Of a stretch of DNA of 64,000 nucleotides, positions 38,301 through 45,415 are shown piece after piece. Where the stretch lies: positions 62,001 through 126,000 of the forward strand of contig NZ_CP124836.1 in NCBI RefSeq assembly GCF_029964055.1. Reading direction: 5' to 3'. Both the position numbers and the translations under genes were made by a program. The notes beneath the pieces are model-generated. The model searched no databases. It was not told the DNA's origin and worked only from the letters and a program-made list of their open reading frames with translations. The stretch is from Arthrobacter sp. EM1 (lineage in GTDB: Bacteria > Actinomycetota > Actinomycetes > Actinomycetales > Micrococcaceae). Each line of letters starts with the position of its first letter. The first letter of the stretch is position 1.

Positions 38301-38644
38301 GCAACGCGACGTTGACGCCCAACCCGTTGCGTCTTGCCAACGGCAAGTCCGGAGTCGTGACGCTGAAATGGAAGAACCTGGCAGTCGGTTCCTACATCGG
38401 CCGGGTGACGTTCGCCGGCACCAGCGAGCCGACGTTTGTCAGTGTGCTCGTGACTCCGGCAGGCGCCGTGGTGGTGCCGCCGACCTCTGAGGACCAGGAC
38501 AGCAATGACGGTCCCGGTGACAGCGGCGACGGAAGCCACGACGGCAAGGACAAAAAGGACAAAAAGGACAAGGGCAAAAAGGTGAAGAAGGAGCAGGCTA
38601 AGTTCCAGAACGAGGAACTTAGCGCTCCCAACAACGCCGTCTAG
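35390..38644 (+). CDS. Secreted subtilisin-family (S8) serine protease with PA domain
   Basis: 1084 residues. Signal peptide 1-38 (LTLGLPVLLSTAAIAPATA); inhibitor I9 propeptide about 60-165 (YIVVLNEKPAATYDG); catalytic triad Asp near 199 (VIDTGYTPS), His near 301 (SHGTHTASTAAG) and Ser near 627 (GTSMAAPHVAG). A PA domain is inserted at about 440-560, and beta-sandwich repeats follow to about 1025. The last 55 residues are Asp/Gly then Lys-rich (DGKDKKDKKDKGKKVKK), with no LPXTG or membrane helix. The start is GTG with GAAAGG 11 nt upstream. Two SSI-like inhibitor genes lie just downstream in opposite orientation. Confidence 0.92.
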   Translation: MKSPGKSFLRSGGLRRAAALTLGLPVLLSTAAIAPATAAPAMGSPVAGVAQKNLDPNSYQDGRYIVVLNEKPAATYDGGTPGLAATKPDSGKKLDTGKTDVQRYEAHLEAKQAEVAGQQNVRIKRQFTAAVNGFSANLTGDQAIKLAKDPGVLVVAPDTENAPDYSSTDFLKLSGPNGTWSTKFGGQAAAGKGVVVGVIDTGYTPSSAFFAGDQVMPLVGDPVVGVPYRTDDGKIAMLKSDGDTFIGECQKGEGTGADFDGSACNSKVLAAHYFADDFLTYVPAEERSPLEKISPVDVASHGTHTASTAAGNANVETFVDGRSFGLTSGIAPAAKLSVYKVCWEDTDPNSGGCYSSSSIAAVDQAIYDGVDVLNYSISGATSTTTDPVSMAFLSAASAGIFVAASAGNSGPTASTVNHGEPWVTTVAASSFSQELQGTVEFSDGSKFRGASIMNREVKGAGVVLAANAAATAGNPNAALCGPDTLDPAKVAGKVVVCDRGVFDRVAKSKEVQRGGGVGMILVNLSNSSLDTDKHAVPTVHVNPPATETIKAKVTANPAITVSLVNKDTTGLAPEAQPQIAGFSSRGPLLATESDLLKPDVTAPGVAVLAGVSPIGTGGDNFGFLSGTSMAAPHVAGFGALVLGKNPKWSPATVKSAMMTTAGDIKNADGSKNTDVLATGAGQVDPARMLDPGLVYDANEDDYLKFIQGTGVDLGIPGLGSTKARDMNVPSFSLGNLTGKIEVTRTLTALTPGTYRVKADVPGVKVTVTPSILTFGTAGEKKNFKVSFENQSAALGKFAMGSLTWQGANKNVASPIAVRPQSVVTSKDVAFTSEGGTGSGDLKVVSGTNNAINMTLDGLSKADSSAVELVPGPVALGVTNASNFAKAVQVPAGSPLAKLSVYSADPNADFDMYVVNPANQLIQVATSSASESLSIPNPTPGTYRIFVNLYASPNGQATKASVDAAVLGSNVGNATLTPNPLRLANGKSGVVTLKWKNLAVGSYIGRVTFAGTSEPTFVSVLVTPAGAVVVPPTSEDQDSNDGPGDSGDGSHDGKDKKDKKDKGKKVKKEQAKFQNEELSAPNNAV

Positions 38645-38665
38645 GCGCAGTTCCAGTCCTGACAA

Positions 38666-38707
38666 AACGGCAACGGCCGGCGGTTTGCACCGCCGGCCGT
38701 TGCCGTT
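38666..38707. terminator. Terminator after the subtilase gene
   Basis: A perfect 19-bp stem (AACGGCAACGGCCGGCGGT / ACCGCCGGCCGTTGCCGTT) with a 4-nt loop, between convergent genes. Confidence 0.85.
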
Positions 38708-38736
38708 CCTGCACTGCCGGCCGTTGCCGTTCCTGC
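38692..38736 (+). repeat. Duplicated terminator arm
   Basis: A 21-nt segment containing GCCGGCCGTTGCCGTTCC occurs at 38692-38712 and again at 38716-38736, so two right arms can compete for one left arm. Confidence 0.75.
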
Positions 38737-38761
38737 GTCCTGCCGGACGCAGGCGGCCAGC

Positions 38762-39127
38762 CTAGATCGCGCCGGTGGAACCCGCCACTCCGCCCAGCAG
38801 CGGCGCCATGGCCCGCCAGCGGGCGATCTCGCAACCGTCCGTGCGGCTGAACTGGCTGGTGACTTCCCGGCCCAGGAACCACCCGGTGACCACGGCCAGC
38901 TGCGGACCGCCGTACTGCTGGGTGCACAATTTCGGCGGACCGGGCCGGGGGAAGAACATGTCCTCCCCATGCTGTGTGACGGCAGCGAGGGCGGCGGTGG
39001 CATCCGGCAGGGTACATCCCGCCGCGAGGACGCCGTCGCTTGCCGACAGCTGAAAAACGTGTTCCGGGGCGCCCGGTGCCTCGGTCAGTCGAACGGTGAG
39101 ATCGATCTCGTGGTGATTGTGGGTCAT
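38762..39127 (-). CDS. SSI-like protease-inhibitor-fold protein without export signal
   Basis: 121 residues. From residue 25 on it aligns without gaps to the SSI-like domain of the lipoprotein at 40073-40630: both share LCTQQYGGPQ/ACTQQYGGPQ, a VTG strand, and DGCEI. It keeps the reactive-loop cysteine pair (Cys68, Cys99), but the other two SSI cysteines are Ala29 and Leu47. There is no signal peptide, so it is probably cytosolic. AAGGA lies 6 nt upstream, and its ATG overlaps the glycosylase-like stop (TAATG). Whether it still inhibits a protease is unknown. Confidence 0.65.
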   Translation of the reverse strand: MTHNHHEIDLTVRLTEAPGAPEHVFQLSASDGVLAAGCTLPDATAALAAVTQHGEDMFFPRPGPPKLCTQQYGGPQLAVVTGWFLGREVTSQFSRTDGCEIARWRAMAPLLGGVAGSTGAI

Positions 39128-40071
39128 TACTGTCCTTTTGTACGTTCGATGTCAGGGCCGGACCGTATCGACCGCAGCAGGGGAGCAAGCTCCCGCAGCA
39201 ACCGCTCCCGCAGGTCTTGCGCTTCGGTCGAAAAAGCCCGCTGGTATTCGATATAGGCGGCTTTGCCCTCGGGTGTTTCGATCAGGATGGCGGGATAGCC
39301 CCACTCGTCCAGGTCATAGGGGGATGCCTGCATGTCCATGGCCCGGATCCGCCAGGAGAGCTCGAAACAGTCCATCACCAGCTCACTCGGCAGCAGCGGG
39401 GCAAGCTTGTAGGCCCACTTATAGAGGTCCATGTTGGCGTGCAGGCAACCGGGCTGTTCCATGGACCGCTGGTTTTCCCGGCTTGGCGCCAGGCTGTTGA
39501 GCGGAACCGCGTCCGGTGTGTAGAAACGGAAGGCGTCGAAGTGGGAGCAGCGGATCCGGTTTTGCTCCACCACTTCGTCGGTCCGTTCGGAGCCTAGCCG
39601 CAGCTGGAGGTATTCGTGCCGAAGCTCGAACTTATCCTGCCGGTAGACCATGGCCCATTCGTGCAGCCCAAAGCAGCCGAATTGGGCCGGGCGCGCCGCA
39701 GTCCCGGCCAGGATAATCCCGGCGAATACCAGGGCCTCCCGACGGTCCCGGACGAAGGCTTCGACGTCGACAGTGGCAGCCGCGGTGCCCGGCGGCAGCC
39801 CCGCGGCGGCGAGTTCGCCGTCGTCGGCCGCGCGGTAGTACTTCCAGCCGGTCCGCTCGGCCGCGGCGGGCCCTGACAGTACGACGCCGGCGCCGGGGTG
39901 CCAGCGCAGCAACTGCCCGGGTTTCTGGGTGTAGTAGGTGAAGAGAAAGTCCTCTACCGGGTGCTTCTTGCCCGCCGAACGCCGGGCGAGGTAAGGGTCC
40001 GCGTAGCGGCGGACACGCGCGTGGTGGGCAGCTTGGCGGGGCAGCCAGTGATCTGTGGAAAGTCCCTGCAG
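39127..40071 (-). CDS. Putative 3-methyladenine DNA glycosylase-like protein, non-standard start
   Basis: 314 residues if a CTG at 40071 is the start. The first ATG/GTG/TTG in frame is a TTG at 39912, giving only 261 residues, yet the 53 codons before it encode what looks like family sequence (HWLPRQAAHHARVRRYADPY, HPVEDFLFTYY). GGCGGAG lies about 9 nt before the CTG, which is 2 nt past the inhibitor-gene stop, so coupling is likely. I recall actinobacterial homologues labelled 3-methyladenine DNA glycosylase, but see no HhH-GPD or other known catalytic motif, so the function is uncertain. SSI-like genes flank it on both sides. Confidence 0.5.
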   Translation of the reverse strand: MQGLSTDHWLPRQAAHHARVRRYADPYLARRSAGKKHPVEDFLFTYYTQKPGQLLRWHPGAGVVLSGPAAAERTGWKYYRAADDGELAAAGLPPGTAAATVDVEAFVRDRREALVFAGIILAGTAARPAQFGCFGLHEWAMVYRQDKFELRHEYLQLRLGSERTDEVVEQNRIRCSHFDAFRFYTPDAVPLNSLAPSRENQRSMEQPGCLHANMDLYKWAYKLAPLLPSELVMDCFELSWRIRAMDMQASPYDLDEWGYPAILIETPEGKAAYIEYQRAFSTEAQDLRERLLRELAPLLRSIRSGPDIERTKGQ

Positions 40072-40072
40072 T

Positions 40073-40630
40073 TTAGACAGCTCCGCCGGTGGAGCCCAGG
40101 ACGTCCTTGGCGGCGTTCCAGGCGGAGATCTCGCAGCCGTCGCGCAGACTGAACGTTGTTTCGACCGGACGTCCGTCCACGACGCCCGTGACCGTGGCCT
40201 CCTGCGGGCCGCCGTACTGCTGGGTGCAGGCCTGGTCTTTTGGCCGGGGCTGCGGGCTCAGGAGCGCTGCGTCGTTCTTCAGGGCGGTGCAGGCTGCGGC
40301 AGCGTTGGGGTGCTGGCTCTCGGCGGAGGGAACTCCGTCCACGCAGACCAGTGTGAAGTTTGCGGGTGTGCCGGACGCGGACGGTTTGACGCTGATGGCG
40401 AGTTCGGCGTTGCCCAGTCCCGGCCCCGGGGTCGCGGAGGCGGCGGACGGCGCAGGTGCCGGCGTTTTTGTTTCGGCATCGGGCGAGGGTGTGCCTGTCG
40501 GGGCAGTGCTGGTCCCGTCCGTCGGGGCGGTGGCGGTGGTCGACGGCGTCGGTGTTGTTCCTGGCGAGCAGGCGGCGAGTCCGGCCACTGCCATCAGAAC
40601 GAACGCCGCCTGGCTCAGTTGCTTGCGCAT
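40073..40630 (-). CDS. SSI-family protease inhibitor, lipoprotein
   Basis: 185 residues. A lipoprotein signal with LAAC (Cys21) precedes a Thr/Pro-rich linker (22-70) and an SSI domain (about 74-185). Its four cysteines, 96, 114, 135 and 166, have spacings 18, 21 and 31, close to the 15, 21 and 30 of Streptomyces subtilisin inhibitor with its two disulfides. By that alignment the P1 residue is Gln137 (CTQQY) instead of Met. It would sit outside the membrane and may restrain the subtilase encoded at 35390. AGGAGGACTGCTG precedes the ATG. First gene of a three-gene set. Confidence 0.75.
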   Translation of the reverse strand: MRKQLSQAAFVLMAVAGLAACSPGTTPTPSTTATAPTDGTSTAPTGTPSPDAETKTPAPAPSAASATPGPGLGNAELAISVKPSASGTPANFTLVCVDGVPSAESQHPNAAAACTALKNDAALLSPQPRPKDQACTQQYGGPQEATVTGVVDGRPVETTFSLRDGCEISAWNAAKDVLGSTGGAV

Positions 40631-40657
40631 CAGCAGTCCTCCTGTGTTTTGCCCAGT

Positions 40658-41131
40658 CTACCGCCGCGGCGGCAGCTCGACGGGGGTCTTTGTGGCAGCA
40701 ATCAGGCCCATCATGGCGCTGTGCAGATGGCTGACCTGTTCACGGGTCATGCCCAGCCGATCCATCATGGTGCCGGGCACGGCTGTCGCTTGCTGCCGCA
40801 ACGCCGCACCCCGCGGCGTCAGGCCCACGGCAAGGGTCCGTTCGTTGCCGGGCACGCGCTGGCGGGTGATGAATCCGGCCGACTCCAGGCGGCGGAGCAG
40901 GGGCGAAATCGTTGCCGGTTCCTGGGCGATGGCAGCGCTGATGTCTCGTACGGAGCGGGGGCTGGATTCCCAGAGGCAAAGCATCACAAGGTATTGCGGG
41001 TGGGTCAGGCCGAGCTGGTCCAACACCGGCTTGTAGGCGCCGACGACGCTCCGGGAGGCCACCGTAAGAGCGAAGCAGAGCTGGTGCTCGAGCAGGAGGT
41101 CGTCCCGGGCTTCCCCGGTCGATTCCGTCAT
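40658..41131 (-). CDS. MarR-family transcriptional regulator
   Basis: 157 residues. A winged-helix DNA-binding domain is at about 40-110 (LGLTHPQYLVMLCLWESSP, ISAAIAQEPATISPLLRRLE, GFITRQRVPGNERTLAVGLT wing). It lacks an N-terminal OhrR-type Cys (a Cys near 17 may or may not be redox-active). Divergent from the 77-residue gene at 41208, with a near-palindromic site between them, so it likely represses itself and that gene. Confidence 0.88.
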   Translation of the reverse strand: MTESTGEARDDLLLEHQLCFALTVASRSVVGAYKPVLDQLGLTHPQYLVMLCLWESSPRSVRDISAAIAQEPATISPLLRRLESAGFITRQRVPGNERTLAVGLTPRGAALRQQATAVPGTMMDRLGMTREQVSHLHSAMMGLIAATKTPVELPPRR

Positions 41132-41150
41132 CTGGCCTCCTAGATAGTTC

Positions 41151-41173
41151 GTGTACTAATCATTAGCGTACAC
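41151..41173. promoter_or_regulatory. Probable MarR operator
   Basis: GTGTACTAATCATTAGC followed by GTACAC: outer arms GTGTAC/GTACAC and inner TAAT/ATTA form an imperfect palindrome in the marR / 41208 divergent promoter region. Confidence 0.65.
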
Positions 41174-41207
41174 TGGAGTCATCGTCCCGTTCTAGGAGTG
41201 GATTGTG

Positions 41208-41441
41208 ATGGCCAACGAAAAAGCCGAAAACGGCTCGCAGCGTTTTATGCGTGCCACCGGCAAGCTCCGGATGATCTTCGGCCCCGCCAACCGCAGCGCC
41301 CTCGGCCATGAGATGACGGAACAGAACCGGCAGCTGCTGGCCGCGCGCGAAGCCGAAACCCAGCAGTGGGAGACCCTCCGGAGGCCGGACGGAAGCACCT
41401 ATGTTGTGCCGCGCAACCCCGATGACAAGTCACTGCGCTGA
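41208..41441 (+). CDS. Small hypothetical protein divergent from marR
   Basis: 77 residues, charged and soluble: RFMRATGKLRMIFGPANRSA, then a helix MTEQNRQLLAAREAETQQWE, ending in RRPDGSTYVVPRNPDD. Not a recognised family. AGGAG lies 9 nt before this ATG; a GTG 3 nt earlier is equally usable. Because it faces marR across the operator, it is probably under MarR control. Confidence 0.6.
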   Translation: MANEKAENGSQRFMRATGKLRMIFGPANRSALGHEMTEQNRQLLAAREAETQQWETLRRPDGSTYVVPRNPDDKSLR

Positions 41442-41596
41442 GCCGCAGCAAGGCCGGGGCTCCGGGACCGCGTCCGGCCCTGGTCTCGGGCCGCCCGGCG
41501 CCTTTTGCCGCCGTCGGGCGTAAAATGAGGGCACTGGCCCCGCACGCAGCCGTGGCCGTTCAGCATGGCCCGGACGCTGGAGAGGGGGTGGGAATT

Positions 41597-41830
41597 GTGG
41601 CACTCGCACTGCGGAAAGCTGCCCTCGGAAAGCACCTGCACCCGTCGTCCTGGATAGGTTTCTTTTTCGGTACTGCTTCGAGGGGGGATACCTCCTCGCC
41701 GGTCGTGCACAAGCACGACGACTTTGAGCGGGCTTCCGAAGTGGACCTCGCCGGTTTCGAAGTGGAGACCGATGCGCAGGGACATCACTACGCTGTCCGA
41801 AAGGAAGATCTCCGGAACCAGGAAGCCTGA
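41597..41830 (+). CDS. Small hypothetical protein
   Basis: 77 residues, soluble: LRKAALGKHLHPSSWIGFFF, SPVVHKHDDFERASEVDL, ending in GHHYAVRKEDLRNQEA. No family recognised. The GTG is chosen for GAGGGGG at an 8-nt gap; a TAAAAT -10-like box lies at 41521. It is convergent with aspartokinase. Confidence 0.5.
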   Translation: MALALRKAALGKHLHPSSWIGFFFGTASRGDTSSPVVHKHDDFERASEVDLAGFEVETDAQGHHYAVRKEDLRNQEA

Positions 41831-41869
41831 GCATTCGCCGGAGGGGGCGCAAAGGTCCCGGGCGTAACG

Positions 41870-41899
41870 GGCAGGGAGCGGCCGGCGCCGGTCCCTGCC
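41870..41899. terminator. Bidirectional terminator between 41830 and lysC
   Basis: GGCAGGGA/TCCCTGCC stem with an inner CCGGC/GCCGG stem; convergent genes on both sides. Confidence 0.65.
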
Positions 41900-41978
41900 T
41901 TCAATAATGGTGTCTTGTCTTAATGACGGCTGGCTAGCCGCGTCCGGCGTGAATCCCCGCCGAGTCCCGCCGTTCCGG

Positions 41979-42497
41979 TCAGCGGCCGGTACCGCCGTAG
42001 ACCGTTGCCTCGTCCTCGCTGTCCAGGTCAAAAGCCTTGTGAATGGCGCGAACGGCGTCGTCGAGCAGATCAGCGTGCGTGACGACGGAAATCCTGATCT
42101 CCGAGGTGGAGATCATGTTGATGTTGATGCTGGCCTCCGAAAGCGCCGCGAAGAACCGCGCAGAGACACCGGGATGGGACCGCATGCCGGCGCCGATCAG
42201 CGACAGCTTTCCGATCTTTTCGTTGTATTCGATGCTTTCGAAGCCGATCCGGTCCTGCGCGGCGTGCAGGGCGGCCAGGGCGTCGGCGCCCTCGACGATC
42301 GGCAGGGTGAAGGAAATATCGGTCCGGCCGGTGCCGTGCGTGGATACGTTCTGGACAATCATGTCAATGTTCGAGTGCGCATCGGCGATGACCTGGAAGA
42401 TCGCCGCGGCCTTGCCGGGAATATCAGGAACCCCGACGACCGTGACCTTGGCTTCGGAACGGTCGTGGGCAACACCGGAGATGATTGGCTGCTCCAA
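41979..42497 (-). CDS. lysC: Aspartokinase beta subunit (internal in-frame start)
   Basis: Inside lysC an in-frame TTG at 42497 is preceded by AAGAAGGAG with a 5-nt gap. Translation from it gives a 172-residue regulatory polypeptide ([20 protein letters not shown]...) holding only the two ACT domains. Corynebacterium glutamicum lysC makes an alpha2beta2 enzyme from exactly such an internal start at the same place. This is an overlapping product, not a separate locus. Confidence 0.6.
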   Translation of the reverse strand: MEQPIISGVAHDRSEAKVTVVGVPDIPGKAAAIFQVIADAHSNIDMIVQNVSTHGTGRTDISFTLPIVEGADALAALHAAQDRIGFESIEYNEKIGKLSLIGAGMRSHPGVSARFFAALSEASININMISTSEIRISVVTHADLLDDAVRAIHKAFDLDSEDEATVYGGTGR

Positions 42498-43337
42498 GGC
42501 AACTCCTTCTTGGGTTGGGATCTTGTCGTCGGCGCCGGGTAGGACCCAGGTGCCTTCGTTCTGGCTAAAGGAGGATCTTACATGCAGCGGCATACCGAAA
42601 CGGCGCGCATACTCGACGCAGCGCAAGTGCAGGATCTTGGCGCCGGACGCCGCCAGTTCGAGCATCTCCTCGCTGGAGATCCGGTCGATCTTGCGCGCGG
42701 ACGGTACAACTCTGGGATCTGCGGTGTAGATCCCGTCGACGTCGGTGAAGATCTCGCACACGTCGGCATCGAGGGCGGCGGCCAGCGCCACCGCTGTGGT
42801 GTCCGAACCGCCGCGGCCCAGCGTTGTGACCTCGTTGGTGGTGCGGCTCATGCCCTGGAAGCCTGCGACGATCGCAATGTGTCCCTTGTCCAGGGCGGTG
42901 CGGATGCGGTGCGGGTCGACGTCGATGATCCGGGCTTTGCCGTGGATGCCGTCGGTGATCATGCCGGCCTGGGAGCCGGTGAAGGACTGTGCCGAAGCGC
43001 CGAACTTGTTGATGGCCATGGCGAGCAGGGCCATCGAGATGCGTTCACCGGCTGAGAGCAGCATGTCCATTTCCCGGGCCGGCGCCGCATCGGTGACCTG
43101 TGCGGCCAAGTCCAGTAGTTCATCGGTGGTGTCGCCCATGGCCGAGACGACCACAACGACTTCGTCACCGGCGTTCTGGGCGTCGACGATCCGCTTGGCC
43201 ACCCGCTTTATCCCCGCAGCATCCGCTACTGAGGAACCGCCGAATTTCTTGACCACCAGGTGCCTGGTGGGGGCGGCCGTGACGGGCAGCGTTAGCGGCT
43301 GCGGTCCGGAGTGGACTTCGGTAGTGGGCAAACTCAT
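41979..43337 (-). CDS. lysC: Aspartokinase
   Basis: Phosphorylates aspartate, the first step to lysine, threonine and methionine. 452 residues. The kinase domain (about 27-265) starts with [13 protein letters not shown] and contains [13 protein letters not shown]; two ACT domains follow ([20 protein letters not shown] and [17 protein letters not shown]), ending in [19 protein letters not shown] precedes the ATG. Lysine-plus-threonine feedback is known for the corynebacterial homologue; the same is expected here. The asd gene that usually follows is absent. Confidence 0.95.
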   Translation of the reverse strand: MSLPTTEVHSGPQPLTLPVTAAPTRHLVVKKFGGSSVADAAGIKRVAKRIVDAQNAGDEVVVVVSAMGDTTDELLDLAAQVTDAAPAREMDMLLSAGERISMALLAMAINKFGASAQSFTGSQAGMITDGIHGKARIIDVDPHRIRTALDKGHIAIVAGFQGMSRTTNEVTTLGRGGSDTTAVALAAALDADVCEIFTDVDGIYTADPRVVPSARKIDRISSEEMLELAASGAKILHLRCVEYARRFGMPLHVRSSFSQNEGTWVLPGADDKIPTQEGVALEQPIISGVAHDRSEAKVTVVGVPDIPGKAAAIFQVIADAHSNIDMIVQNVSTHGTGRTDISFTLPIVEGADALAALHAAQDRIGFESIEYNEKIGKLSLIGAGMRSHPGVSARFFAALSEASININMISTSEIRISVVTHADLLDDAVRAIHKAFDLDSEDEATVYGGTGR

Positions 43338-43553
43338 GCGCGCACCCTCACTGGATCATCGGGGTTCTGGGCCAGGCAACCAAACGGCGCGACGGCGTAA
43401 CTTCTCAGCCCAGTTTATCGCCGTGTCCCGTCGGTTGCTTCATTGTGACCGAATGGCAGACGGGCCCCCTCATTTCCTCTGGACATGCTCTCCCTCGCGG
43501 ATCAGGATTGGGCATATGGCGGGTATGTCCGTTCAGGGACGCGGGTGCTGGAC

Positions 43554-44690
43554 ATGTCCACTAGGTCGGAGGCTCAAACGGTGGACCAGGATGGGGAAGA
43601 GTTTGGCTATGAGCTGATCGGCGCCGGGGCCACTCCGGATGCCGCGCCCGGGGTCGGCGACGGGCAGAGCGGCGACGACCGGGACGGCGGGCCATTCCAG
43701 GCCGCCGGCCGCATGACCCGCGTAGTCCGGGCAGCCGTTCACGAACGCCTGCTGGCCGTGCGCACGCTGAGGTTCTGGCTCGCGTCGGCAGCGGTATCGC
43801 TGGCTTCGTGGGGTTTGGCCATGTTGCTGGTCGCGGTCCTGGGTGCCGGCGAAGAACTCCACGGCGATTCGTACCGTTTGGCGTACATTCTGACCGCGGC
43901 GGCGTTGACAATGGTCGCGGCGTTAGCGGGGGTGCTGTGGGGTCTCGGTTGGCGCAGCCGGGTCCATTGCCCCTCGCCTTCGGAGCCGGTGTCCGAACGG
44001 GGCGGCGGCGCTGGCCCGCTGCCACGCTGGTTCGAGGCTGCGTCGCGGGGTGTCGCGTTTGCTTTGGCTGCCTTCGTTTTCCTGCTGGTGCCGGCCTTTG
44101 GATCCGGCGGGCCGGTTGAAGCAGCGGTTGTTGCGGCAATCGTTATGGTGGTGGCTTCTGCGGCGTTCGGTGGGATTGGTGCCGGCGCCGCTGCCTGGCT
44201 CCGTCCCGGTGCCGCGCGAACCGCCGCCTGCGTTGTTGCGGCCTTTCTGGTGCTGGGAAACGTGGTGGCAGTGGTCGCTCTACTGCCGGCGGTTCGCGCT
44301 GACGAGCCGGTGCTGGTGGCCATCAATGTCGAGCGCGATGACTTGGGCCGGGTGGTGCATTTTGAATGTTCGCCCGAGTTTGCCGGGATTGCCGAGGTCT
44401 TCCACACCGAGCGGATCTTCTGGCTGGCGGTTTCGAACCCGGTGATTATATTTACCCTGCTGCTTGGGGACCCATCGTCTCCGCCGGACTCCCTCCGCTG
44501 GCTGCCGGTTGAACTCCAGGCCGCCGCCGAAGGCCGGCATGTCCCGTGTCTTGAAGCGGAGCCGTTGGAAGAATCCGGACTGCAGATCCCGTTGGCTCTC
44601 AGCGGGTTGGCCGGCCAGGGTGTGCTGGCCGGGATTTTCCTGAACGGAGGGGCTGCGGCAGTCCGACGGCGTGAGGTTGCTCCGAGGTAA
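43554..44690 (+). CDS. Multi-pass membrane protein, function unknown
   Basis: About 378 residues with five or six hydrophobic helices: LRFWLASAAVSLASWGLAML, LAYILTAAALTMVAALAGVL, VAFALAAFVFLLVPAFG, AVVAAIVMVVASAAFGGIG, AACVVAAFLVLGNVVAVVAL and a shorter one near FWLAVSNPVIIFTLLL. The N-terminal 50 residues are acidic. No family recognised. The start is uncertain: ATG 43554 or GTG 43581 region; the frame also stays open to 43485, and none has a good ribosome site. Confidence 0.55.
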   Translation: MSTRSEAQTVDQDGEEFGYELIGAGATPDAAPGVGDGQSGDDRDGGPFQAAGRMTRVVRAAVHERLLAVRTLRFWLASAAVSLASWGLAMLLVAVLGAGEELHGDSYRLAYILTAAALTMVAALAGVLWGLGWRSRVHCPSPSEPVSERGGGAGPLPRWFEAASRGVAFALAAFVFLLVPAFGSGGPVEAAVVAAIVMVVASAAFGGIGAGAAAWLRPGAARTAACVVAAFLVLGNVVAVVALLPAVRADEPVLVAINVERDDLGRVVHFECSPEFAGIAEVFHTERIFWLAVSNPVIIFTLLLGDPSSPPDSLRWLPVELQAAAEGRHVPCLEAEPLEESGLQIPLALSGLAGQGVLAGIFLNGGAAAVRRREVAPR

Positions 44691-44760
44691 ACGCCCCCGG
44701 GCCGGTTAGGCGCTAGTGTGCCAAGGTGGGGCCGAGGCGGCGTTCATCATCCCGGGTGGA

Positions 44761-45360
44761 CTAGCTCAGAGCGTTGCGGCGGCCCTCGAACGCACGGCCC
44801 AGCGTGACCTCATCGGCGTATTCGAGGTCGCCGCCCACGGGCAGTCCCGACGCCAGCCTGGTGACGGCGATCCCGATCGACTTGAGCATACGGGCCAGGT
44901 AGGTAGCCGTTGCCTCGCCCTCCAGATTGGGGTCGGTGGCAATGATGACTTCCTGGATGGCCCCGTCGTTGAGCCGGGTGAGCAGCTCACGGATCCGGAG
45001 CTGCTCGGGGCCAACACCGGCGATGGGGTTGATGGCCCCTCCAAGCACGTGGTAACGGCCGCGGAAAGATCGGGTGCGTTCGACGGCAAGGACGTCTTTG
45101 GATTCTTCAACGACGCAGATGATCGAGGGGTCCCGGCGCGGGTCCCGGCAGATGTTGCAGAGTTCCTGCTCCGTGACGTTCCCGCAGACGGTGCAGAATT
45201 TCACCCGCTCTTTGACAGTGATGATGGCATCGGCCAGCCGCTTCATGTCCTGCGGGTCGGCTTCAAGGATGTGGAAAGCCAGCCGCTGGGCGGACTTGGG
45301 CCCGACGCCGGGAAGCCGTCCGAGCTCGTCGATCAGCTCTTGAACTGCACCTTCGTACAC
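44761..45360 (-). CDS. recR: Recombination protein RecR
   Basis: 199 residues, the normal length. [19 protein letters not shown] is the helix-hairpin-helix (about 11-29); [20 protein letters not shown] is the Cys4 zinc finger (about 56-75); the Toprim domain has [16 protein letters not shown] and [20 protein letters not shown]. It loads RecA with RecO/RecF. The GTG start is preceded by GAGG at 6 nt; the longer frame upstream is spurious. Downstream of dnaX, the usual order. Confidence 0.94.
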   Translation of the reverse strand: MYEGAVQELIDELGRLPGVGPKSAQRLAFHILEADPQDMKRLADAIITVKERVKFCTVCGNVTEQELCNICRDPRRDPSIICVVEESKDVLAVERTRSFRGRYHVLGGAINPIAGVGPEQLRIRELLTRLNDGAIQEVIIATDPNLEGEATATYLARMLKSIGIAVTRLASGLPVGGDLEYADEVTLGRAFEGRRNALS

Positions 45361-45415
45361 TTTGTCCTCGTTCGTCTTTGTGTGTGGGGGGGGTCGGTGG
45401 CCTGCGGCGGGGCGG

